From NCBI RefSeq assembly GCF_031326345.1, contig NZ_CP133671.1, positions 6,669,501 to 6,733,500 of the forward strand: 64,000 nucleotides of DNA, given 5' to 3'. This document shows, piece by piece, positions 8,925-17,323 of the stretch. This stretch comes from Aureispira sp. CCB-E. Lineage in GTDB: Bacteria; Bacteroidota; Bacteroidia; Chitinophagales; Saprospiraceae. The notes beneath the pieces were generated by a model. That model saw only the letters and a list, made by a program, of their open reading frames with translations, made no database searches and had not been told where the DNA came from. Made by a program: the position numbers and the translations under genes. The stretch's first letter is position 1. The number at the start of each line of letters is the position of its first letter.

Positions 8925-9035
8925 ATATGTAATTTTGCCTTACTTCGCCATAAAATCATATCCAATTGATTAGTAGTGCGACATACTTAAAAATTAAAAA
9001 CGATGTGGTTTTAAGAATTCATAGACCATTGCTGT

Positions 9036-10406
9036 TTAGTCATTGACCAATTTTAATATATCTATTCCACCCCAATTTCCAGAACTCATCAGTAACAAGT
9101 TCGACTCTTGAGCAGCAATGTCTTTTTCCAATTGATGTTTGAGAGCTTGTTCATCTGTAAAAACAATCAAATTAGGATGAAAAAAAGCCTCTTCGACTTG
9201 TGCAGGTTCAATATTCTTTAACTTTTTCATACGAATAGTATGCGGGTTATAATACACATAGGCTACATCTGCGGCTCCCATGCTACCCAAATATTCATCT
9301 AAAAAATCAACATTTAGAGAGCTAAAGGTGTGCAACTCTAACACGGCAACCAATGAACGATTTTTATATTGCTGCTTAACTGCATTAATCGTTGCTTTAA
9401 CTTTAGAGGGAGCGTGTGCAAAATCTTTAAAGATAACTTGTTTTTCTTTTTTAGACAAAATTTCTAAACGCTTAGCTGCTCCTGAAAATGCCTGAATCGC
9501 TTCTAATATTTGCCCGTCATTGAGTCCCAACTCTCGGCAAACCATGCGGGCTGCTTGAAAGTTTTGCAAATTGTGCTTTCCAAATATTTGCAAGGGGATT
9601 CCTACAACACCTTCTTTAGCCAATTGATAATTATAATCGACATCTAAATAAGTTTGATGATTTTCGATATGATGTGCTGGTGTATCATAAGCAATTACCT
9701 GTGCAGGAGCATATCCCGCAATCTTTTGAAGCTGTTTATCTTCCTTATAATAGATTAAAGTACCATGCTGCAAAATCGTTTTAACAAACTTTTTAAATTG
9801 CTTTTTGTACTTTCTAAATGTTGGAAATACATTGATATGATCCCATGCAATTCCTGTTAAAACCGCAATGTGTGGATAGTAATGTAAAAACTTTGGTAGA
9901 GTATCAATCGGAGACGACAAATATTCATCTCCTTCTATAACAATCAAAGGTGCATCAGATAACCGCACCATCAGTTCAAAACCATCCAATTGAGCACCAA
10001 CGGCATAATCAAAATCAATTTGGTGATACTTGAGGATATGCATAATCATAGATGTGGTCGTCGTTTTTCCATGACTTCCACCAACAACTACCCGTTTTTT
10101 TTGTTGACTTTGTAAGTAAATATACTCAGGATAGGAGTAAATTGTCAATCCTAACTCTTGTGCTTTTAACAATTCAGGGTTATTAGATCTAGCATGCATG
10201 CCTACAATGACAGCATCTAAGTCGGGTTGGATACGCGCAATATCCCACCCCATTTTAGAAGGCAATAATCCAGCTTTTTGTAGTCTTGAGCGAGACGGGT
10301 CATATATTTCGTCATCGGAACCTGTTATTTGATATCCTTTTTGTTTTAAAGCCAAAGCTAAATTGTGCATCAATGCACCTCCTATGGCTATAAAGTGTAT
10401 TTTCAT
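9036..10406 (-). CDS. mpl: UDP-MurNAc:tripeptide ligase (murein tripeptide ligase)
   Basis: Mpl joins recycled L-Ala-gamma-D-Glu-meso-DAP tripeptide to UDP-N-acetylmuramate using ATP, returning cell-wall peptides to peptidoglycan synthesis in the cytoplasm. The 456-residue protein has the three Mur-ligase domains: an N-terminal Rossmann-like domain (MKIHFIAIGGALMHNLA, then GSDDEIYDPS), a central ATPase domain with the P-loop GSHGKTTTT at 110-118 and IEGDEYLSS at about 178, and a C-terminal domain with FKDFAHAPSKVKATI at about 325. MurC has a similar fold, but the N-terminus with MHNLALALKQKG and the SHGKTTTTSMI loop fit Mpl better, and the length agrees. The start is the ATG directly before the dinucleotide-binding-like strand. 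Confidence 0.88.
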   Translation of the reverse strand: MKIHFIAIGGALMHNLALALKQKGYQITGSDDEIYDPSRSRLQKAGLLPSKMGWDIARIQPDLDAVIVGMHARSNNPELLKAQELGLTIYSYPEYIYLQSQQKKRVVVGGSHGKTTTTSMIMHILKYHQIDFDYAVGAQLDGFELMVRLSDAPLIVIEGDEYLSSPIDTLPKFLHYYPHIAVLTGIAWDHINVFPTFRKYKKQFKKFVKTILQHGTLIYYKEDKQLQKIAGYAPAQVIAYDTPAHHIENHQTYLDVDYNYQLAKEGVVGIPLQIFGKHNLQNFQAARMVCRELGLNDGQILEAIQAFSGAAKRLEILSKKEKQVIFKDFAHAPSKVKATINAVKQQYKNRSLVAVLELHTFSSLNVDFLDEYLGSMGAADVAYVYYNPHTIRMKKLKNIEPAQVEEAFFHPNLIVFTDEQALKHQLEKDIAAQESNLLLMSSGNWGGIDILKLVND

Positions 10407-10810
10407 TTGATTATTTTATTACATTACTTCGTGGGAAAATCGCATCCGTTCACTCCCTAAGATCGTTTACTTGTTTTATGTGTTTGGTTCTCTTAGTTAA
10501 CTATGCTGCTACTATGCTAATTCTTCGCAACTGACTATCAAAAAGATACCTTTCACTTCTAAATTTTTCAGAAATTGATAATCATAAAACAAACAACGTT
10601 CTTAAGCATACAAATTAATTATGACACGACCTACGTTTTGTCATCGTGTTGACTACTAAAGCTATCTTTTTTTTGATAAAAATGAAATTTATGCCTTAGA
10701 AATATTAGAGATAATCATAATAAAGTTGAATTGTTCGGCTTTTTTTATTTTTAAACAATAACTTATTGCTAAATATCCATTCCATTCACTCTTTTACATA
10801 CCTTACTACT
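10407..10810. other. intergenic region between mpl and the SRPBCC gene
   Basis: About 400 bases with divergent genes on either side. Between about 10430 and 10540 there are degenerate pieces of the interspersed modules (ACTTCGTGGG, TCACTCCCTAAGATCG, TTAACTATGCTGCTACTATG). The rest is AT-rich with no convincing ORF, hairpin or RNA gene. Promoters for both flanking genes must lie here, but no clear TAnnTTTG box was found. Confidence 0.4.
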
Positions 10811-11242
10811 ATGAAATCTTGCCATACAGAAGTTATCATCAATGCTCCTGTCTCCAAAGTTTGGGACATTTTGTTGGATGTAGAACGTTACCCAATCTGG
10901 AATCCATCTATTCTCAAAACGTGGGGCACATTAAAAGAAGGGCGATTGATATTTGCTCATGTAGCCCCACTCCAAGCAATTGTTCCCATACAAATTACGA
11001 GTCTAAAAAAGGAAAAAGAATTGATCTGGAAAGGCACTCTTCTTAGCCCATCAATTATAAAAGGAGCGCATTATTATCGACTTCAAGCACTCGACAAGGA
11101 ACAAACGCTATTGCAGCATGGAGAAGAATTTACGGGTAGTATGAGTCGTTTCATTCCTAGTCTGATGTTATCCAAGCTGAAAGCTAGTTATCAATATCAC
11201 AATCAAAAATTAAAAATTATTGCAGAACGAGGAAATAAATAA
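10811..11242 (+). CDS. SRPBCC (START-like) domain protein
   Basis: The START/polyketide-cyclase fold binds hydrophobic small molecules in a deep cavity. From ATG 10811 the protein is 143 residues, a single-domain size. It opens with the characteristic CHTEVIINAPVSKVWDILLDVERYPIWNPSI (here read as two parts: strand 1, then the V-W-D-I-L helix and the YPxWNP turn). A later strand pair, LIWKGTLLS and LLQHGEEFTG, and a long C-terminal helix complete the fold. The frame opens further upstream to 10766, but those 15 residues (NIHSIHSFTYLTT) are not part of the fold, so 10811 is preferred. No ligand can be named. It lies upstream of the GH3-family gene in the same direction. Confidence 0.8.
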   Translation: MKSCHTEVIINAPVSKVWDILLDVERYPIWNPSILKTWGTLKEGRLIFAHVAPLQAIVPIQITSLKKEKELIWKGTLLSPSIIKGAHYYRLQALDKEQTLLQHGEEFTGSMSRFIPSLMLSKLKASYQYHNQKLKIIAERGNK

Positions 11243-11271
11243 AATGATAGAATAGAGTGTATTGTTTTTTG

Positions 11272-11279
11272 TATTTTTG
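11272..11279 (+). promoter_or_regulatory. possible -7 box for the GH3-family gene (TATTTTTG)
   Basis: TATTTTTG matches TAnnTTTG and sits 129 bases before the GH3 ATG, but a TTG at about 20 bases upstream is missing. If it is real, the 70-bp inverted-repeat element at 11318-11387 lies inside the leader. Confidence 0.25.
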
Positions 11280-11317
11280 TTGTCTTGTTTTGAATGAGTA
11301 GTTCACTGCTCTCTTAT

Positions 11318-11387
11318 CAATAGTTCGTTGAAACCACGCAGTAGCAGCGAAGCTAACTACTACTCTTATAAAAGCAACGAACTATTG
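11318..11387. repeat. TIR-bounded 70-bp interspersed element (family A, short form)
   Basis: A perfect 13-bp inverted repeat, CAATAGTTCGTTG (11318-11330) and CAACGAACTATTG (11375-11387), encloses 44 bases that include the module ACCACGCAGTAGCAGCGAAG. The same ends bound the larger elements at 16981-17184 and 24065-24232. It encodes nothing and lies 20 bases before the GH3-family start codon, where it would fold into a long hairpin in the transcript. Confidence 0.75.
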
Positions 11388-11407
11388 TTGAATTAGAATA
11401 CAATCTT

Positions 11408-12940
11408 ATGAAGTGGCTTAATGCTGTTATAAAAACTGGATTCAACCTGAACTTGCGTCATGTGCAAAAAAGCATAGAACATCCCGAAACTACGCAACAA
11501 AAGGTCTTTGAGCAATTAATTCGCCAGAGTTCTAAAACAGAATTTGGTCGGCAACATGATTTTGCCTCAATTGCTTCTATTCAGCAACTTCAAGAACGGG
11601 TTCCTATACAGAGTTACGAGGAGATCAAGCCTTATATTCAGCAAATGATGGCAGGAACGCCCAATATCTTAGTTCCTGGTAAAGTAAGCTACTTTTCAAG
11701 GTCGTCAGGAACAACGAGTCACAAAAGCAAATACATTCCTGTCCCTTACAACAACCTAAAACATTGCCATCTAAAAGGAGCCCATGATGCTGTCTCCATT
11801 TGGTTTCACAACTATCCTCAATCAAAATTATTCGATGCCAGTCGAGCAATCATTATGGGAGGAGAAATAGGACTTTTTAATTCCCAAGCATCGACCTATG
11901 TAGGAGATGTTTCTGCTATTATGTTGAAGCATTTACCATTTTATGCCGCTTACTTTTTAACCCCCAATATTCCTACTGCCCTACTCCCCGATTGGGAAGA
12001 AAAAATTGAACGAATTGCTCAAGTTGCGGTTCATCAAAACATCACCAATTTAAGTGGTGTACCGACTTGGACACTCGTCTTATTAAGACGCATCTTAGAG
12101 TTATCTGGAAAAAGTCATCTAACAGAAGTTTTTCCAAACTTTGAATTGTATGCACATGGAGGCGTTGATTTTGCCCCTTATCGTTCTCAATTTGAAGCCC
12201 TTTTTCCTGGCAATAACGTGCAGTATAGAAATACGTACAATGCTTCTGAAGGTTTTTTTGCTACCCAATTTTCTGAAAAAGACAATGGAATGCAAGTGCT
12301 TTTAGACAATGGCGTTTTTTATGAATTTGTCCCCCTTCAAGAATTACATCAAGAATGCCCCAAAACCTATACCATAGCAGAAGTTCAAACAGGCATCAAC
12401 TATGCCCTATTAATCAGTACTAATGCAGGACTTTGGCGCTATTTGATTGGCGACACGGTTCAATTTACCTCTATTTACCCTCACCATATTCAAATTACAG
12501 GACGAACAAAGCAATTCATCAATGTATTTGGTGAAGAGGTAATGGTCTGGAATGCAGAAAAAGCACTTGCTCGCACTTGCCAACAAACACAAGCTCAAAT
12601 TGCAGAGTATACAGTTGCTCCAATTTTTTTGTCGGATGACAATAAGGGGGGACACGAATGGCTTATTGAATTTGAAAAGCTACCTAATAACATCCTTCAG
12701 TTCAAACAGCTTTTAGATCAGAATTTACAACAACTTAATTCCGATTACGAAGCCAAACGCTACAAGAATATTGCCCTTCAAGAATTAGAATTAAAAGTAG
12801 CCCCCAAAGGAACTTTTCATAATTGGCTGCGCTCAAAAGGCAAATATGGTGGTCAAAATAAAGTACCTAGATTGTCTAATCAGCGCCAATATTTGGAAGA
12901 AATATTAACTTTTATTCCTTCTGAATTTTCTTCCTTTTAA
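11408..12940 (+). CDS. GH3-family acyl-adenylate/amido-synthetase-like protein
   Basis: GH3 proteins activate carboxylic acids as adenylates and, in plants, couple them to amino acids; bacterial members are frequent in Bacteroidota but their substrates are mostly unknown. The 510-residue length fits. Visible motifs are the ATP-binding loop SYFSRSSGTTSHKSKYIPV with SSGTT at 99-103, YNASEGFFATQ at about 278 (the conserved Tyr and SEG), LWRYLIGDTVQF at about 345, and GRTKQFINVFGEEV at about 365. All of these are in the expected order. There is no signal peptide, so it should be cytosolic. The SRPBCC gene upstream is co-directional but about 165 bases away with a repeat element in between. Family membership is secure; the substrate is unknown. 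Confidence 0.9.
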   Translation: MKWLNAVIKTGFNLNLRHVQKSIEHPETTQQKVFEQLIRQSSKTEFGRQHDFASIASIQQLQERVPIQSYEEIKPYIQQMMAGTPNILVPGKVSYFSRSSGTTSHKSKYIPVPYNNLKHCHLKGAHDAVSIWFHNYPQSKLFDASRAIIMGGEIGLFNSQASTYVGDVSAIMLKHLPFYAAYFLTPNIPTALLPDWEEKIERIAQVAVHQNITNLSGVPTWTLVLLRRILELSGKSHLTEVFPNFELYAHGGVDFAPYRSQFEALFPGNNVQYRNTYNASEGFFATQFSEKDNGMQVLLDNGVFYEFVPLQELHQECPKTYTIAEVQTGINYALLISTNAGLWRYLIGDTVQFTSIYPHHIQITGRTKQFINVFGEEVMVWNAEKALARTCQQTQAQIAEYTVAPIFLSDDNKGGHEWLIEFEKLPNNILQFKQLLDQNLQQLNSDYEAKRYKNIALQELELKVAPKGTFHNWLRSKGKYGGQNKVPRLSNQRQYLEEILTFIPSEFSSF

Positions 12941-13194
12941 CTCATTAGTAGCAGGAAAGTTATTATAAAAATGGAACGCTTAAACAAATTTAACAGCCTT
13001 TTGTTCACCCCTTCCATCACTAATGTTGTCAATTAACGACTCTTTAACTTTCCTTGTTGTAAGAAATTAGCTAAAATAGCGTATAATTGTTATTACCAAT
13101 CACCTCAACAGCTTACCAACAAGCAACAAAAAAGATTGACACCTTATTTATTCCCTCCTTGGTCAATAAATTTTAATTTTAATTCAAACCATAT

Positions 13195-13587
13195 ATGATT
13201 GTTACTTATTTTTCGATACTAGCACTTAGTCTCAGTTTTATTATCGTTATAATTATTGGTGGTGCTATTGCTTCCAGAAAATGGGAACTCAGTTTACTTT
13301 CTGTAAGTTTTATTTCTTTTCTTTCGGTTGGTATTTATTTAGCAACAGGCTATTGGGCTGCAAATTTATTAACGCCAATGGCAGGGATTACCATAGTTGG
13401 ATTGATTGGGCTATTTGAGGCAACGATTGGTTTAAAACTAGCACAAAAATTCAAAACCAATGTAAAAAGTTTGGACGTAGAAATGCAAAGTTTTTTGGAC
13501 AACAATACAACACTTCCTCCCAATTTGGTTCTTCCAATGGTCTGCGTCTACCTCTTTATTGGATGGCTAGGAACTTCTTTTGTATAA
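13195..13587 (+). CDS. hypothetical small membrane protein (four helices)
   Basis: The protein has 130 residues with four hydrophobic helices at about 5-27, 33-54, 57-80 and 108-129, and a short polar segment KFKTNVKSLDVEMQSF between helices 3 and 4. It is not recognised. The fourth helix runs to the C-terminus (FIGWLGTSFV). The start ATG at 13195 leads straight into the first helix. The gene meets the alpha/beta hydrolase gene tail to tail: the two stop codons are separated by a single base. Confidence 0.62.
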   Translation: MIVTYFSILALSLSFIIVIIIGGAIASRKWELSLLSVSFISFLSVGIYLATGYWAANLLTPMAGITIVGLIGLFEATIGLKLAQKFKTNVKSLDVEMQSFLDNNTTLPPNLVLPMVCVYLFIGWLGTSFV

Positions 13588-13588
13588 T

Positions 13589-14356
13589 TTAAACAATTGG
13601 GTGCCTAGCCAAAAATGTACTTAGTAAGTGAATAAAAGCCTCTGGTTTTTCCATCATTGGAGCATGCCCACACTGATCCAAAATATGTAGTTCAGATCCT
13701 TCGATTTTTTGATTAAAATCCTCTCCAACAAAAGCAGGGGTAATGGTATCGTTTTTGCCCCAGATTAGCAAAGTTGGTGTTTTAATCTTGTGTAACTCAT
13801 GCTCCAAGTTGTGACGCATAGCAGATTTAGCTGTCAAAACAATGTTTAAGCCTTTGGTGGGTGTATTGACAATTTCAAAAATATCGTCAATCAACGCCTT
13901 GGTTGCAACCTGCGGATCATAAAATGTTCGTTGTGCCACATCTTTGACAAATTCGTAGCTTTGACGACGAGGAAACGAATCTCCTAGTGCATTTTCAAAA
14001 AGCCCAGAACTTCCTGTCAACGTAAGTGTTTTTACCAAGTCAGGATCTTTTAAGGTCATTAACAAACCAATATGCCCTCCCAATGAATTGCCAACAAGGT
14101 GAATAGATGTATGCCCTTCTTCCAAAATAAACTCATGCACATGCTCCATCAAAGCATTCATAGAAATTTCTCGTCTAGGGAGTTCAAAAATGGGCAATAA
14201 AGGAACAATTAATTTGTACGTTGATTTTAATCCAGTAATCAATGCGCCATAATTCCCCATTGAACCAAACAAACCATGCAATAAAACAATCACTTCGGTT
14301 CCTTGACCTTCTTCAATATACTTAAACTTGCCTTTTTGGCGGATGGGATATTCCAT
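13589..14356 (-). CDS. alpha/beta hydrolase
   Basis: This 255-residue protein is a typical cytosolic alpha/beta hydrolase. The oxyanion strand VIVLLHGLFGS (HG at 27-28) is followed by the nucleophile elbow GNSLGG with Ser91, the acid in WGKNDTITP (Asp203) and the histidine in QCGHAPMMEKP (His231). The spacing of all three matches the catalytic triad. The cap region between about 115 and 185 is helical. Members with this sequence character hydrolyse esters or C-C bonds; the substrate cannot be predicted. It lies 30 bases downstream of the membrane-anchored nuclease gene on the same strand and may share its transcript. Confidence 0.88.
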   Translation of the reverse strand: MEYPIRQKGKFKYIEEGQGTEVIVLLHGLFGSMGNYGALITGLKSTYKLIVPLLPIFELPRREISMNALMEHVHEFILEEGHTSIHLVGNSLGGHIGLLMTLKDPDLVKTLTLTGSSGLFENALGDSFPRRQSYEFVKDVAQRTFYDPQVATKALIDDIFEIVNTPTKGLNIVLTAKSAMRHNLEHELHKIKTPTLLIWGKNDTITPAFVGEDFNQKIEGSELHILDQCGHAPMMEKPEAFIHLLSTFLARHPIV

Positions 14357-14386
14357 AAATTTATATCAGTAATAATCGGTTGATGC

Positions 14387-15259
14387 TTATTTTATATTCC
14401 AAAGACTATAATCCGAAACAGATTCCAACGCAATTGCTTCTTCTCTAGTTAGGTCAGGAAAAAAATCTAAATTGGTATACGTTTCTACTAAATCTATTGT
14501 TGTCACAAATCGTTCTAGGGGTTGATTTATTGTTTTATTCTTAAACATAAAGGCAATTGCCTTTTTTTCTGGTCCTTCATAATCCATTATTATCTTAAAA
14601 AAACCTCTAGGAATTGTTGGTCCAGTTGCACTAATACGATCAGCTCGCTCTATTGTTTTTTTTAACAAAGGTCCAGTAATAACATAAAGACGTTTTTCCT
14701 TTTTTGCCCATTTTCGCACTTTTCCTTCTAATTCTTTCCAAATACCTCTATTAAACTCTGGAACTTGAGGAGATACATTTGTCATATAGAAGCTTTCTGA
14801 CATAGCTCGTTCGTTGAAATCCATGTCATGCGCGGGAACTAAATGCCCTCTGTCATATCCAGAATTACTATAATCTGAATGGCTTGCTTCTGCTCTTACA
14901 TTAGGATCAGATCTAAAACTTTGTCGTTCCTCTCGGTCGCTCAAATCCAATCGAGCGCCCAACAATTCATAAGCGACCCATTCAGCATTTTTGTGCTGAT
15001 TAGAATATGAAATCGTGTAATATTGATAATGAACCAATTGATCACCTAGTTCTTGTGTTGGCAAGTAATTAAGCGTCCCGACAGGCAAATCATCTTCAAT
15101 TTCTCGAACGTCTACTACTTCCTTATAGTCGTCTTCTGGTCCATAAGTTGGTGGTTCGATTTTTGCATCATTGCCAAAGGGATTGTTTCCCATTATCAAA
15201 ACAAAAACACCCGACACTCCAGCAACCAACAACAATACAATTTTACTTATTCCCTTCAT
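14387..15259 (-). CDS. DNA/RNA non-specific endonuclease (NUC1 family), membrane-anchored or secreted
   Basis: Members of this beta-beta-alpha-metal family (for example Serratia nuclease and mitochondrial EndoG) cut DNA and RNA using Mg2+. The 290-residue protein carries the signature DRGHLVPA with Asp136-Arg137-Gly138-His139 (catalytic His) and the later Asn in QVPEFNRGIW (Asn170), the expected metal ligand. The nuclease domain spans about 75-280. The N-terminus (residues 5-24, IVLLLVAGVSGVFVLIMG) is a hydrophobic segment that acts as signal anchor or signal peptide, so the enzyme should act outside the cytoplasm. An acidic linker (about 38-58) follows it. No inhibitor gene is seen next to it. 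It starts 30 bases upstream of the alpha/beta hydrolase. Confidence 0.9.
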   Translation of the reverse strand: MKGISKIVLLLVAGVSGVFVLIMGNNPFGNDAKIEPPTYGPEDDYKEVVDVREIEDDLPVGTLNYLPTQELGDQLVHYQYYTISYSNQHKNAEWVAYELLGARLDLSDREERQSFRSDPNVRAEASHSDYSNSGYDRGHLVPAHDMDFNERAMSESFYMTNVSPQVPEFNRGIWKELEGKVRKWAKKEKRLYVITGPLLKKTIERADRISATGPTIPRGFFKIIMDYEGPEKKAIAFMFKNKTINQPLERFVTTIDLVETYTNLDFFPDLTREEAIALESVSDYSLWNIK

Positions 15260-15433
15260 AATTATAATTTTATTACATGAAATATTGATTTAAAATTGTA
15301 GGTCAAATACTTTCGTTAAGTGTTTCTAGCGGTAAAGGTAATAGAGAATATGAAATTAGACAAAAATAGCTCCTTACATTTTTATATTTGCCTAGAAGCT
15401 CTTTCTTCTTTCATTTTAAAACTGTATCTTAGA

Positions 15434-15791
15434 CAATAGTAGTTTGCTGATTACTTCGTGAGCGCTGCGCTTTTAGTTAGCTGCGCTGCTACTACGTGGT
15501 ACTTCGTGAGCGCTGCGCTTTTAGTTAGCTTTGTTACTCCCTGTGGTCGTGAACCAACAAGCTGGTTTTGTTACTCCCTGCGGTCGTGAGCTCGGTTCGC
15601 TTAGTTCTTTACTTTTTTAGCTTGCTATGCTCGTGAGATTGCAAGCTTAGTTAACAAAAAGACAAAAAATCACATTTATATTGGATTGGCGATCAATTTT
15701 TTATTAAAAACACAATAAAACAACAATTTACTGATTATCAAACACGTAGCACACGCAAAGTAATTTAAGAAAATTCATCAACAAACAATTG
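15434..15791. repeat. large, degenerate family A element with internal tandem modules
   Basis: The ends CAATAGTAGTTTGCTGA (15434-15450) and TCAACAAACAATTG (15778-15791) are degenerate versions of the family A inverted ends. The right part (about 15656-15762) resembles the interior of 24065-24232 in the same orientation. The left part contains two direct copies of an ACTTCGTGAGCGCTGCGCTT module 48 bases apart (15453 and 15501), and two of TTTGTTACTCCCTG (15529 and 15567). Confidence 0.55.
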
Positions 15792-15911
15792 AGCCCAATT
15801 AATCTCCACTTAATTTTACATAATACTTCGTGATTTTTTTCGTTTTTTATAAAAAAAAAGCAGCATCTTTGCATCAACTGCAAAGCATTCTCAAAGTAAT
15901 TTGATTAATAC

Positions 15912-15950
15912 GATTTAGCTACGCTGCTACTGCGTGGTTTCGACGAAGTA
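15912..15950. repeat. solitary internal module of the interspersed repeats
   Basis: TTTAGCTACGCTGCTACTGC followed by GTGGTTTCGACGAAGTATTG repeats the core found at 1208-1233 and, inverted, at 11331-11360 and 47915-47945. No matching left end is evident, so this may be a fragment. Confidence 0.45.
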
Positions 15951-16045
15951 TTGTTTATAAATAACGTAGTTGCAGGGCATAAATTCCCAAAGAGGCAACT
16001 ACATAAATCTATCATTAACAGCGCATTCTTCTAAATAACTAAAAG

Positions 16046-16810
16046 ATGAAAGATACGTTCTTAAAATTAATAATGCTCTTAGTAGTTAGTAGTATTATTT
16101 TAGGAGGTTGCCAACCTAACGATGCCTCTCTAGATACTATTAATGATTCTGGCGTTTCGTTTACAGATACCATTCAAACACGTGATTTGCCTCAAAAGCG
16201 CTTTTCAGTAAAAGAGGCATTCCTTAAATTATCCTCAGATGAGTTGCTACTAGATGGTTTGCAAAATATGTCTATCGCTGAACGAAAAACATTGCTCCAA
16301 TCAAAAGAAACAGCCAATTATACAGTCAATTGGATTGGTAATTATCTGCAAATAACCGAAAAACCTAGTAATCCCGATGATGTCTTTGAGCAAGTGGAAC
16401 AAATCCGTTTAGCCATTTTCAATTCCTTAAAACAACGCAATGTCCTCTTTGTTTCGCAAGAGCTAATTGATGAAAGTCGTCAAAACTTACATGTTATGCA
16501 ACAAGACTTTTACCAATTCAAACATCAACGTTGGGAAGATATTAACCAACAATTGCCCTTAATTACAACAAAAACTTTTTTGGAAAACGATGCCAAAACG
16601 TTCAGTCCAGAGGATTATTTTTATTTCGAACCCAATCCTTTAGACATCAACTACCTACAAGCTATTTTGATTCATGAAAAGTACCCGAATAAAAATGAAG
16701 TGGCTAGCAAAGAAGCTTATAAAGTTGCTCTAGTTTGGAATGGCGATGAATTTATATTAGACCGTCAGTCTATGGTGCATTATAACATTAGTGAGCATCA
16801 CCCCCACTAA
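16046..16810 (+). CDS. hypothetical lipoprotein
   Basis: The 254-residue protein starts MKDTFLKLIMLLVVSSIILG and then has the lipobox LGGC with Cys22, so it should be a lipid-anchored envelope protein. The mature part is soluble, rich in Gln, Asn and Leu, and contains no motif that I recognise. Helical stretches at about 65-90 and 120-165 alternate with short strands near the end (VALVWNGDEFILDRQS). The gene is isolated between two repeat-rich gaps, with no partner to suggest a role. Confidence 0.65.
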   Translation: MKDTFLKLIMLLVVSSIILGGCQPNDASLDTINDSGVSFTDTIQTRDLPQKRFSVKEAFLKLSSDELLLDGLQNMSIAERKTLLQSKETANYTVNWIGNYLQITEKPSNPDDVFEQVEQIRLAIFNSLKQRNVLFVSQELIDESRQNLHVMQQDFYQFKHQRWEDINQQLPLITTKTFLENDAKTFSPEDYFYFEPNPLDINYLQAILIHEKYPNKNEVASKEAYKVALVWNGDEFILDRQSMVHYNISEHHPH

Positions 16811-17323
16811 AGAAAGTTCTGGAATTTAAAAATTATTCAAAATAAGGCGTCATTCTTAAGCAATTAAATACTTATCAAAATCTTAAAACGCAATAATTTC
16901 AAAGTATCTATCACAATAAGTTTGTATTTTGTGGTAGTCACCCGCTAATTATCTATATTTATTCGTTGTTATTTAGAATCAATAGTTCGTTGAAAAACTT
17001 TATTAGTTTACTTCGTGAGTGCTGCGCAGTTGATAATTAACAAGTTATGCTTTCATTGTGTTTGTGTTAAAATTTTGATTATCAAACTAATATAAATGTG
17101 CTTTTTTATCTTTTTAGTAAAAAAGTAAACAACTAAGCGATAGCGATCTCACGACCGCAGGGAGCTAATCAACGAACTACTATTAGAATAGTACTTCGTG
17201 GACTTTTCATCATATTCCAAATGAGCAAAATAGAAAAGCAACATCAGTACGTATTGGTAGCAGATAACCAATAACACCATTATATTATATAGCAAACGAT
17301 TGAAATACAATTGAAAATTCATT
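16811..17323. other. 513-base intergenic region with a family A element
   Basis: Apart from the element at 16981-17184 the region is AT-rich, with no coding or RNA signal that I can support. A 77-codon frame on the minus strand crosses the element and overlaps the next gene's start; it is treated as spurious. Confidence 0.45.
16981..17184. repeat. family A element, long form (204 bp)
   Basis: Left end AATAGTTCGTTGA (16981-16993) and right end TCAACGAACTACTATT (17169-17184) are inverted repeats. The interior holds TTTACTTCGTGAGTGCTGCG, a long AT stretch with ATATAAATGTGCTTTTTTAT, and a GATAGCGATCTCACGACCGC module. The first 150 bases are closely matched, in reverse complement, by 24065-24232. 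No ORF of coding character is present, so it is a non-autonomous, MITE-like element by appearance. Confidence 0.75.

Larger units (their letters stand above)
15260..16045. other. 786-base repeat-rich intergenic region
   Basis: The region between the nuclease gene and the lipoprotein gene has no credible ORF. It holds a large family A repeat (15434-15791), a short copy of the TAGCTACGCTGCTACTGCGTGG module at 15912-15950, and an AT-rich stretch with TTGCATCAACTGCAAAGC near 15870. Both flanking genes diverge from it, so their promoters must also lie here. Confidence 0.5.

Noticed and set aside
8574-8969. 131-codon plus-strand frame opposite the Lys-rich membrane protein
   Set aside because: Rich in Cys, Phe and His with no domain; it is antisense to a better-supported gene.
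15453-15590. Tandem modules considered as a CRISPR array
   Set aside because: Only two copies of each module, with differing spacings (48 and 38 bases), and no cas genes in the window.
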